This document shows, piece by piece, positions 1-8,900 of a stretch of DNA of 37,168 nucleotides. Position numbers and translations under genes: made by a program. Each line of letters starts with the position of its first letter. Positions within the stretch are counted from its first letter, which is position 1. Origin of the DNA: Acetobacteraceae bacterium (GTDB lineage: Bacteria > Pseudomonadota > Alphaproteobacteria > Acetobacterales > Acetobacteraceae); assembly GCA_947476855.1 (NCBI GenBank), contig CANJSR010000004.1, forward strand, positions 1 through 37,168, given 5' to 3'. Under the pieces are notes generated by a model. The model saw only the letters and a list, made by a program, of their open reading frames with translations, was not told where the DNA came from and ran no database searches.

Positions 1-543
1 AACATGCCCTCCGGCACCGCCCAGCGCCCGGGTGACGTGGTCACCAGCTACTCCGGCCAGACGATCGAGGTCATCAACACCGACGCCGAGGGCCGCCTGG
101 TCCTGGCCGATGTGCTTTGGTACGCGCAGCAGAAGTTCGACCCGAAGTTCATGGTCGACCTGGCCACGCTGACCGGCGCGATGATCATCGCCCTCGGCCA
201 TGAATATGGCGGCGTCTTCTCCAACAACGACGAACTGGCTGAACGCCTGGTCGCAGCCGGCACCGCGACCGGGGAGAAGCTGTGGCGCCTGCCGATGCAT
301 GACGACTACGACAAGCAGATCAAGTCCGAGATCGCCGACATGAAGAACGTCGGCGGCCGGCCTGGCGGTTCGATCACCGCGGCGCATTTCATCAAGCGCT
401 TCGTCAACGACAAGCCCTGGGCGCATCTCGACATCGCGGGCGTGGCCTGGAGCGGCAAGGACGCCCCGACGACGCCGAAGGGTGCCACTGCCTATGGCGT
501 GCGGATGCTCGATCGGCTGGTCGCGGACCACTACGAGGGCTGA
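1..543 (+). CDS. pepA: Leucyl aminopeptidase (M17), C-terminal part, cut by window edge
   Basis: The reading frame is open from the first base and ends at a TGA, giving 180 residues of the catalytic C-terminal half of an M17 cytosolic aminopeptidase. The family signature NTDAEGRL is encoded at about 76-99; its Asp and Glu are ligands of the two-metal centre. The following [10 protein letters not shown] and the late [13 protein letters not shown] and HLDIAGVAW segments are also typical of the family. These enzymes form hexamers and remove N-terminal residues from peptides in the cytosol. The N-terminal domain and start codon lie outside the window. The stop overlaps the start of holC by one base, a pepA-holC arrangement common in proteobacteria. 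Confidence 0.96.
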   Translation, partial: NMPSGTAQRPGDVVTSYSGQTIEVINTDAEGRLVLADVLWYAQQKFDPKFMVDLATLTGAMIIALGHEYGGVFSNNDELAERLVAAGTATGEKLWRLPMHDDYDKQIKSEIADMKNVGGRPGGSITAAHFIKRFVNDKPWAHLDIAGVAWSGKDAPTTPKGATAYGVRMLDRLVADHYEG

Positions 544-989
544 TGGCGCAGGTCGGGTTCTACCACCTGACCCGCAGCGACCTGTTGCAGGCGCTGCCCC
601 AGTTGCTGGGGCGGACGCTTGCGACGGGGCAGCGCGCGGTCGTGCTGTGTCCCGGGGATGACGCGGTCAAGGCGCTGGACAAGGCGTTGTGGGAAGCCGC
701 CGATCCCGAATGGCTGCCGCACGGCACCGCGGCCGACGGGGATGCCGACCTGCAGCCGATCTGGCTCGCGACCGACGACGCGGCGCCGAACGATGCGAAA
801 TTCCTGTTCCTGGTGCGCGGTTCGGCCAGCCAGCGCCTCGATGCGTTCGAGCGTGTGTTCGACCTGTTCGACGGCAATGACGAAGCCGCCGTCGCCGCCG
901 CCCGCGAACGCTGGAAGGCCGCCCGCGCCGGCGGGCACACCCTGACCTATTGGCAGCAGGGCGCCCGCGGCTGGGAAAAGAAAGCCTGA
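543..989 (+). CDS. holC: DNA polymerase III subunit chi
   Basis: This 148-residue protein has the length and pattern of the chi subunit. It opens with VGFYHLTRSDLLQALPQLL, continues with a Rossmann-like segment (RAVVLCPGDD, then DKALW and the WLPHG turn), and later has KFLFLVRG and the FERVFDLFDGND motif. In the clamp loader chi pairs with psi and contacts single-strand-binding protein, linking the replicase to SSB-coated template. The ATG overlaps the pepA stop (TGATG), so translation is probably coupled. The gene ends only four bases before the convergent CBS gene, leaving no room for a separate terminator. Alphaproteobacterial chi is divergent, but the context supports the call. Confidence 0.93.
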   Translation: MAQVGFYHLTRSDLLQALPQLLGRTLATGQRAVVLCPGDDAVKALDKALWEAADPEWLPHGTAADGDADLQPIWLATDDAAPNDAKFLFLVRGSASQRLDAFERVFDLFDGNDEAAVAAARERWKAARAGGHTLTYWQQGARGWEKKA

Positions 990-993
990 ACCG

Positions 994-1428
994 TCAGCCG
1001 ACCCCGGCCACGTAGGCGCGCAGGCTGGTGACCTCGGTTTCCTGTTCCATGAGCCTGGCCTTCACGACGTCGCCGATGCTGATGAGGCCGATCATGCGGT
1101 CGCCGGCCAACACCGGCAGATGACGGAACCGGCCGTTGGTCATCATCTCCATCGCCTCCGCCTCGGTCGTCGCCAGCGCCACGACCTGGGGGGAGCCGGT
1201 CATGATCTCGGCCGCCGTCATCTCCAGCGCCCGCGCTCCATGGGTGGCGAGGCAGATGACGATGTCACGTTCGCTGACGATGCCGGACAGTGCGCCATCG
1301 ACGTTCACCACGGGGGCCGCGCCGATGCGGTGCCGCGTGAGCGTGGCCGCCACCTCGGCGACCGTGGCGCCGAGCGCCACCGTGGTCACCTGGGATCCCT
1401 TGTGCTTGAGAATTGCCGCGATGGTCAT
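994..1428 (-). CDS. Twin CBS domain protein
   Basis: The 144-residue protein consists almost entirely of two CBS domains, at about residues 8-62 and 75-130. Each has the usual pattern of a conserved hydrophobic strand, an R-x-x-x-xPV strand (HRIGAAPVVN and GRFRHLPVL), then a GIVSERDIV or GLISIGDVV segment. Stand-alone CBS pairs bind adenine nucleotides or NAD(P)H and act as energy or redox sensors; the partner cannot be told from sequence. I start at the ATG at 1428 because AAGGAG lies about seven bases upstream (1435-1440). The open frame runs 28 codons further with low-complexity, non-family sequence. It is convergent with holC and sits downstream of the PLP enzyme on the same strand, separated by 141 bp. 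Confidence 0.9.
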   Translation of the reverse strand: MTIAAILKHKGSQVTTVALGATVAEVAATLTRHRIGAAPVVNVDGALSGIVSERDIVICLATHGARALEMTAAEIMTGSPQVVALATTEAEAMEMMTNGRFRHLPVLAGDRMIGLISIGDVVKARLMEQETEVTSLRAYVAGVG

Positions 1429-1506
1429 CAGCCGCTCCTTCCGGTGCGCGGCGGGACGATCCCACCCTGATCGGGCCGTGACGCGAGCAGGGCCGCCCGC
1501 CGGTAT

Positions 1507-1537
1507 TGCCAAGAGGAGTACTCTGCGCGCCTTGGCA
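1507..1537. terminator. Inverted repeat between PLP enzyme gene and CBS gene
   Basis: TGCCAAG (1507-1513) and CTTGGCA (1531-1537) are perfect inverted arms of 7 bp around a 17-base loop. The loop itself contains the self-complementary GAGTACTC (1516-1523). The element lies in the 141-bp spacer downstream of the PLP enzyme gene and upstream of the CBS gene, both leftward. It may end the first transcript or bind a regulator of the second. There is no T-tract, so an intrinsic terminator is only one reading. Confidence 0.3.
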
Positions 1538-1569
1538 CGGTGATTTCAAATGTTTCCTTCGGCTGGCCC

Positions 1570-2703
1570 CTACAGCGCGATCCCCATCATCTCGGCGATG
1601 CGGGGCGTCGCCTTCAGGCCGGAGCCTGTCAGCACCAGCACGGTGGTCTGGTCCGGCGTGATGGTTCCGGCCGCGAGCAACTGGCGCAGCGCGGCGGAAG
1701 CCTGGGCGGAGGTCGGCTCCACATAGATCCCCATGCGCGCCAGGTCGAAGGTGGCGTCGGTGATTTCCTGCTCGGACACCATCACCGCTCCGCCGCCGGT
1801 CGAGCGCAGGGTGCCCAGGACCTCCCGCAACCGGATGGGTTGGGCGATGGCGGTGCCCTCGGCGATGGTGGGGGCGATGGGCGTGTCCACCGGCGTATCC
1901 ACGCCCGCCAGGAACGACGCCGCGATCGGCCCGCACATGGCGGGTTGGGAGGCGAAGATGCGCGGCATGCGGTCGATCTGGCCGGCGCGCAGCAATTCGT
2001 CGAACCCGATGCCGCAGCCGAGGACGTTCGATCCCGCGCCACACGGAGTGATGATGTTGTCGGGAACGGAGAAGCCCAGGTCTTCCCACAATTCATAGGC
2101 CAGCGTCTTCGTGCCGTGCAGGAAGAACGGGTGCCAGTTATGGCTGGCGTAGAAGACCGACTCCGCCCGCGCGACCGCCGCGTCGGAGGTCGCCTGGCGA
2201 GAGCCGGGGATCAGTTCCACCGTCGCACCGCAGGCGCGCATGGCCACCGTCTTGGCGGGGCTCGTGGACTCCGGGGCCATGATCGTGGCGCGCATCCCGC
2301 CGGCGGCGGCATAGGCGGAGACCGCGGCGCCGCCGTTGCCGGAACTGTCCTCCAGCACGTGCTCGATCCCCTGCGCGCGGAGAAGGGACAGCATCACCGA
2401 GGCACCGCGATCCTTGAAGCTGCCGGTGGGCATGAACCACTCGCATTTCAGCAGGACATCGGCGCCGTGCAGGCGGCGAGGGACCAACGGCGTGCAGCCC
2501 TCGCCCATCGTGATGGGGTTGTCGGTCTGCATCGGGAAAGCGGCGCGGTAACGCCACAGGCTGCGGGTCGTGGTGTCGATCCGCCCGCGGGTGATGCCGG
2601 GCAGGGGGGTCAGCAGCAGCGGCGTCTGCCCCGGCCCGCACCAGCGCGGCTGATCGAGCGGGAAGGTCGCGCCGGAATGCGGGTCGAGATAGGCGATGGG
2701 CAT
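1570..2703 (-). CDS. Threonine synthase-like PLP-dependent enzyme (fold type II)
   Basis: This 377-residue protein belongs to the threonine synthase/tryptophan synthase-beta fold. The cofactor lysine is K97 within PTGSFKDRG. Asparagine- and glycine-rich loops follow (DSSGNGGAAVSAYAAAGG, and TPCGAGSNVLGCG, which should hold the PLP phosphate), with a late VLVLTGSGLK motif near the C terminus. Threonine synthase converts O-phosphohomoserine to threonine. Other enzymes of this fold take other beta- or gamma-substituted amino acids, and no homoserine-pathway genes are nearby, so the substrate is open. I start at the ATG at 2703. The open frame extends 71 codons further, but that stretch is not family-like and overlaps the opposite gene. 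The Shine-Dalgarno sequence is weak. Confidence 0.85.
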   Translation of the reverse strand: MPIAYLDPHSGATFPLDQPRWCGPGQTPLLLTPLPGITRGRIDTTTRSLWRYRAAFPMQTDNPITMGEGCTPLVPRRLHGADVLLKCEWFMPTGSFKDRGASVMLSLLRAQGIEHVLEDSSGNGGAAVSAYAAAGGMRATIMAPESTSPAKTVAMRACGATVELIPGSRQATSDAAVARAESVFYASHNWHPFFLHGTKTLAYELWEDLGFSVPDNIITPCGAGSNVLGCGIGFDELLRAGQIDRMPRIFASQPAMCGPIAASFLAGVDTPVDTPIAPTIAEGTAIAQPIRLREVLGTLRSTGGGAVMVSEQEITDATFDLARMGIYVEPTSAQASAALRQLLAAGTITPDQTTVLVLTGSGLKATPRIAEMMGIAL

Positions 2704-2914
2704 GGTTTGGTCCGCTGCTATGCGCGGGGAGTGTGCTTGCTTTCGCCGGCACACCGCAATCACCCAGGCGGCGGCGAGAGACCAATGGGACCAGGCCGGT
2801 CGGCAATTTGAAAAATAATGTAATCTGTGCGCCCCGCGCCCTTGGCGGCCGGACGGCTCGATTCTAGAGTCGCAAAACCGTCCAATAAACAAAACCAGGG
2901 AATGGATTTTGGGC
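2704..2914. promoter_or_regulatory. Divergent intergenic region upstream of the autotransporter
   Basis: These 211 bp separate two divergent genes and must hold promoters for both. The part nearest the autotransporter (about 2800-2900) is noticeably richer in A and T than the flanking genes. No convincing -35/-10 pair or named operator could be picked out. AGGGA at 2897-2901 is the only plausible ribosome-binding site for the autotransporter. Confidence 0.4.
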
Positions 2915-5900
2915 ATGTCACTTTACTTGGGGCGATCCTTTTCGCCTGGTTCTCGTGTCATCAGGACCGTTGCCCAGATCATCCTGGCGGTCTCGCTGCC
3001 GGCGGGGGCGGCGGTCGCGCAGTCCTGTGACAGTTCACCCTGCACCATCGCGCCCGCGAACTATGGCAGCCCCGCGTTGATCTCGGCGATTCCGTCCGGC
3101 GGGTCTCTCATCCTGACCAACCAGGCGCAGTTCTCGGTCGTCTACGTCGATGGCGGCTACAGCTTCGTGCTGTCGCCCTACTCGTCGGGTGCCGCCGGAG
3201 CCTCCTCCTCATCGAGCGACGGCGGGGCGGGACAGTCGACCGGATCCCTGACGATCACCAACCAGGGTGAGTTGGGGATCATGGTGAACACGCCGGTGCC
3301 GGCGGGCACCGTCGGGCTGGGGCTCTGGAGCCAGACCACGGGCGGCCAGGGCGGCAACTATACGAATACCGACAGCAGCGGGCTGGGCAGCGACGTCGCG
3401 ACCCATAATGCCGGCGCCGGCGGCGCCGCGGGTGCCGTGAGCGTGACCAACAGCGTCTTCATCGGACTGTCACCCGCCCTGCTGGGCGGCGGGATCGGCC
3501 TTGCCGCCGCCGCGCTCGGCGGCGCGGGCGGCAACGTTTCGACCGACGGCTCGCAGCCTACCGATCCCGACACCGGCCTGCCGAACTATGACGGCAATCC
3601 GGGCAATGGCGGCAATGGCGGCAACGCGGGCGCCGTGACCGTGACGAATTCCGGCACCATTCAGATCGGCACGCCGATCGCCCGGATCAGCGGCGGTTTC
3701 ACGGCCCCGGCGCCCGAATTTGCCGTGGAATACATCTTCCCATATGTCGGCTTCCGCGGCATCTCCGCCACCTCGGTCGGCGGCGCCGCCGGGACGGGCG
3801 CGGGAACGCAGGGCACGCAATGCGACAGCAGCGGGGCCGCCTGCGGCGGCGGTGCCACTGGCGGCTCGGGCGGTGATGTGACGGTCGTCAACACCGGCGG
3901 CGTCGGCATCGCCTGGAGTTGGGGCAAGGACCCGACATCGACGCCGCTGCCGGAGTATGTCGGCTTCGGCATCATCGCCGCCACGGCTGGCCGCGACGGC
4001 ACGCGCACCCTCAGCACCGACTATAACGGCGGCAGCGGCGGTTCGGCCGGCAAGGCCTCCATCACGCTGAACCAGGGCGGCAATGTCGCCGTCAGCGTGA
4101 CGGCCACCGGGCCGGCCTTCAACAGCAACCACCCGCTGGAACTGCCTCCCCTGACCGGGGTTGGCGTGGCGGCTTTCTCCTTCGGAGGCAATGGCGCGCA
4201 GCCCTATGGCGCCAGCCACCCGATCGGTGACAACCCGATCATCGCCGGCGGCAGCGGCGGCAGCGCGGGCGAAGCCATCATCAGCATCAATGGCGCCAGC
4301 GTGAGCGTGCAGGGCGACCAGGTGGCGGGCGCGTTCTCCCACAGCGTCGGCGGCCAGGGCGGGTCGGGCAATTTCGGCACCAGCGGCAACTTTGACTACA
4401 CCCTACGGGGTGGCAGCGACGCCAACGGCGGGGCCGGCGGCGCCTCCGGCGTGGCGAACATCGGGATCGATGCCGGCTCCATCTCGACCAGCGGCCGGTT
4501 CGCGCCGGCCGCGATCGTCATCAGCACCGGGGGCGCCGGCGGTGTCGGCGCCAACTACTTCGACAACACCGGAGGCGACGGCGGCAATGGCGGCCCCGGC
4601 GGAGCGGCCGGCAACCTGCTTGCCTCCTGGTACCAGGCCACGGTTAGCACCGCGGGCCAGGGCTCACCCGCGCTGATCGCGATCACCCAGGGCGGCAATG
4701 GCGGCCATGGCGGAGACCGTCCCAATGGCGGGTCCGGAGACGCGGGTGGCGGTGGCAACGCCGGCGCGGGCGGGGCGGTCACGGTCCAGTTGCAGCAATC
4801 CACCCTCACCACCACGCAATCCGACTCGCCTGGCGTGATCGCGAAATCGATCGGCGGTCAGGGCGGCACCGGCGGCACCGCAAATTCCGATGCCGGCGCC
4901 AGCCCCCGCGATGGCGGCACGGGCGGCGCCAGCGGGCTGATCACGGTCACCATCGATTCCGCGTCGTCCATCACCACCGCGGGCGACAGTTCCCCCGCGG
5001 TCATCGCCGCCAGCGCCAGCGGCTCGGGCGGGAATGGCACCAGCGATTCCAATATCATCTCCAGCCATAGCGGCGCGGGCGGTGCGGGCGGCACTGTCGG
5101 CCCGCTGGTGATGACCGACGGGCAATGGACCGGCACGGCCATCCAGGTGACGAATGACGGCCGGCTGACGACGGCGGGCGCCGCCTCGATCAGCATCATC
5201 GCCCAGGCGGTGTCCGGGGGCGGCGGGTCCGGCGGGACGGTCGGCGGCATCGTCACCGGGGGCGGGTCCGGTGCCTCGGCCGGCGCGATCGGCGATGTCG
5301 TCATCACGCAGACCGGCACGATCAGCACGGGCGGGCAGAGCGCGCACGGCATCCTGGCCCAGTCGATCGGCGGCGGCGGCGGCAATGGCGGGGCCCTGAG
5401 TTTCGCCAATTCCGGCATCGGCGGCTCCTCGGGCCTGGCCAGCGCCGGCGGCACGGTCACTGTCACCAACACCGGAAGCATCAGCACGGCCGGCGGCAAC
5501 GCGATCGGCGTGGTCGCGCAGTCGATCGGCGGCGGCGGCGGCAATGGCGGTGACGCGGAGGGGCTGTTCTCGATCGGCGGCCAGGGCGGCGCGGGCGGCA
5601 ATGGCGGCGCCGTCAGCTTCACCCAGACCAACGGTGTCATCCAGACGAGCGGGCAGCAATCCCACGGCCTGGTGGTGCAGTCCCTGGGCGGCGGCGGTGG
5701 CAATGGCGGCAGTGCGACAACCGTGTCGGTGGGCGCGTCGCTGGCCATCGGCGGCACGGGCGGCACCGCCGGCGATGGCGGCACCACGTCGGTCAGCCTG
5801 TCCGGCGGATCCATCCTCGCCCAGGGGTCCAAGGCCAGCGGCCTGGTCGCGCAGTCGGTCGGCGGCGGCGGCGGTACCGGCGGCGCGGCCTACAGCTCCG

Positions 5901-8900
5901 TCGTCAGCGCCCTCTTCAGCGCCGGCGTATCGCTCGGCGGCGATGCTGGCGCGGCTGGGAATGGCGGCCAGGTGACGGTGGACCTCAGCAACGTCTCGAT
6001 CGTCTCGGGTCAGTCGCAGGAGCTGGTCGCACCCAGCTTCACCGCCACGAACCGGCTGCCGGTCGATGCGTTCGGCATCGTCGCGCAAAGCATCGGCGGC
6101 GGCGGCGGGGTGGGCGGGTCCGCCTCGGCCAACGCCCTGGCGGTCGCGATCCCGATCCCCGAGACCAACACGAACTACGGCTTCAGCGTTGCCTATGCCA
6201 TCGGCGGCACGGGCGGCGCCGGCGGGTCGCACACCAACGCCACCAACGTCGCCGTGTCGCTGCACGGCGGCACCACCGTGTTCACCTACGGCCTCGGCTC
6301 GCACGGCGTGATGGCACAGTCCATCGGCGGCGGTGGCGGCGAGGGCGGCGACTCCTCCGCCCTGGCCGCGACGATCGCGTACGGCCGAGCGGCGACGGCG
6401 GCGGGGGCTGATGCGCAGGGAACGGCGATTTCGGCGGCGGTTGGCGGCGATGGCGGGGCCGGGGGCAGCGGCGGTCCGGTGCAGGTCAACCTGGGAGATG
6501 CAAATGGCAACCAGGCCTCGGTCACCACCCTGGGCGACTTCGCCAACGGGCTGCTGGCCCAGTCGGTGGGCGGTGGCGGCGGCAATGGCGGCCTCGGCGC
6601 GAGCACATCGGTCTTCTTCGGTGGCACACAGACGGTCACGGCCAGCGTGGCGGTGGGCGGCAAGGGCACCAGCGGCGGCGACGGCGGGACGGTGCAGGTG
6701 GGCATCGCGGCGCCGGGCCTGATCAACACCTATGGCGACGGCGCCAACGCGGTGGTCGCGCAATCGATCGGCGGCGGCGGCGGCACATCCCAGGGCAGCA
6801 CGATCAACCTGGGCCTGTCCTATCAGTTCGGCCTGCCGGACGACCCGAAGGGGCGGTTGAAGACCGTCCAGCCGACCGGAACGCTGACCGCGAATATCGG
6901 CTCCACCGGCGGCGCCGGCGGATCGGGCCAGGCGGTCACGGTGACCATGGCCGGCACGATCGCGACCCAAGGCGGCGACGCGAGCGGCATCTTGGCGCAG
7001 TCGATCGGCAGCGGTGGCGGCCTGGGTGGCGGCGCCGGCGGGCAGGCGTCGGCGGACAACCCGATCTCGGCGGTCAGCAAGCTGCGAACCTTCGGCAACA
7101 ACGTCATCTTCAAGAATGTGCCGGCGACCGGCAGCCTGAGCATGAATCTCGGCTCCGACGGTGTGGGGACCGCCGGGTCCGGCGGACCGGTCAGCGTGAC
7201 CCATTCCGGCTCGATCACGACCCTGGGTGACTGGTCGACCGGCATCTTCGCGCAGAGCGTGGGTGGCGGCGGCGGCCGGGGCGGTGTCGCGATGGGCTCG
7301 GGCGTCGGTCCGGCGCGGATCGCGCTCAGCGCCGGGACCATCAATGGCGGTTCGGGCGGAACCGTCACGATCACCCTGCAGGGCGGCAATATCACCACCG
7401 GCGAGGCGGGCGGATCGTTGATCATCCCCCTCGGCTATGCGGGATTCGGTATCGTGGGGCAGAGCGTCGGCGGCGGCGGTGGATTGGTCGCCGATAACTC
7501 CGATGCCGCCAACGGTACCGTTCTCGCCCCTGACGGTGTCACGGTGCAGGGCAGTTCCATCAACCTCGGCTCATTGCTGACGTCGGGCAACGCCCAGCGG
7601 GGTAACGGCGGACCCGTGACGCTGACCGGCAATGGGTCGATCCAGACATACGGTGACGGGGCGCACGCGGTGGTCCTGCAATCGGTGGGCGGTGGCGGTG
7701 GCATCGGTGGCACCGGCACCGCCCGGTTCCAGACAAGCCAGTTGGGCACGGGGACGGTGGCCGTGTCGGTTGGCGGCGGCGCGCAGACCAGTGGCAATGG
7801 CGGGGACGTCACCCTCAACGCCCTCCTGGATATCAGGACCGAGGGGAACAACGCCTACGGCGTGCTGGCGCAAAGCATCGGCGGCGGCGGTGGCCTGGGC
7901 TTCATCCAGCAGGGTGTGCCCGCCAGCTATGTTCTGGGCGCGCGCACCGCCACGCAGAGCAACGGCGGTGTCGTTTCCTTGACACTGGCCGATGGCAGTA
8001 CGATCACGACCAGCGGCGCAGGCAGCGCCGGCATTCTGGCCCAGTCGGTGGGCGGCGGCGGTGGTATCGCGGGCTACGGCGTTGGAGCCACCACGCTGCA
8101 ACGGGCGACCGCGGCGAATGGCCCGAACGTTGAGTCCTACGGCTTTGGCGAAACGGTCAACATTACCACCGGCAACAGCACCATCATCACGAACGGCGCG
8201 TCAGCCCATGGGATCGTGGCGCAAAGCGTGGGCGGCGGAGGCGGGATCATCGCCAGCTCCGACGGTACGGCGGTGTTTGCCGGCGTCACCGGCGCGGGAG
8301 TCTTTGGATCGGGCGGAGCCGTCACCGTGACCCAGTCCGGCACGATCATCGCTACTGGGCTGAATGCCACTGGTATTCTCGCGCAGTCGGTCGGCAGCTC
8401 CGGCGGGGGCAAGGTCACCATCGGCGTTGCTGGCTCCGTCACAGGCGGGACAGGCCAGGGCTATGGCATCTGGGTGGATGGCGGCACGTCGCAGAATGCC
8501 TTGACGGTCAGCGACAGCGGCTTTGTGAGCGCGTTGTCCGGGAACGGGGTCAACTACTCGGGCGGTTACGGGCTGGCGGTGACCAACAATGGCGTCATCG
8601 AGGGCGACATCAACGGCGCGACCGCCGCCCAGGTCATGCTCGCCAACAATGGTCGCTGGAGCCCGAACCTGTCCAGCACCGCCACCGTCGTGAACAATGG
8701 CAGGATCGTGCTTGGGGCGGCGGGTGGGTTCCGCTCGCCGACCATTGTCGGCAACTTTACCCAATCGGCCACGGGCACGATCGTCGTGAACGCCGACTTC
8801 AACACGGCCCGATCGGACCGGCTGGCGGTGCAGGGTGACGTGGTTCTGGCCGGCAGCATCACGCCCATCGCGACCAGCATCCTGCCCAATATCAGCCTGC

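Noticed and set aside
1532..1549. Sigma-54-like -24 element TTGGCACGG on the forward strand
   Set aside because: The essential GC of the -12 element is TC here, and it points into the antisense strand of the PLP gene. The TTGGCA is explained by the local inverted repeat.
1540..2811. Forward open frame of 423 codons opposite the PLP enzyme
   Set aside because: Gly/Arg/His-rich noise from high GC at third positions. The reverse strand carries clear PLP-enzyme motifs.
4664..7204. Open frame of 846 codons on the reverse strand inside the autotransporter
   Set aside because: It is the antisense shadow of the glycine-codon-rich repeat array. The product is Arg/Ala/Asp-rich with no family pattern, and the sense strand has a signal peptide and beta-barrel.
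4832..8407. CRISPR-like or satellite array
   Set aside because: The repeats are in frame, degenerate and part of one long open reading frame with irregular spacing. There are no identical direct repeats with unique spacers.
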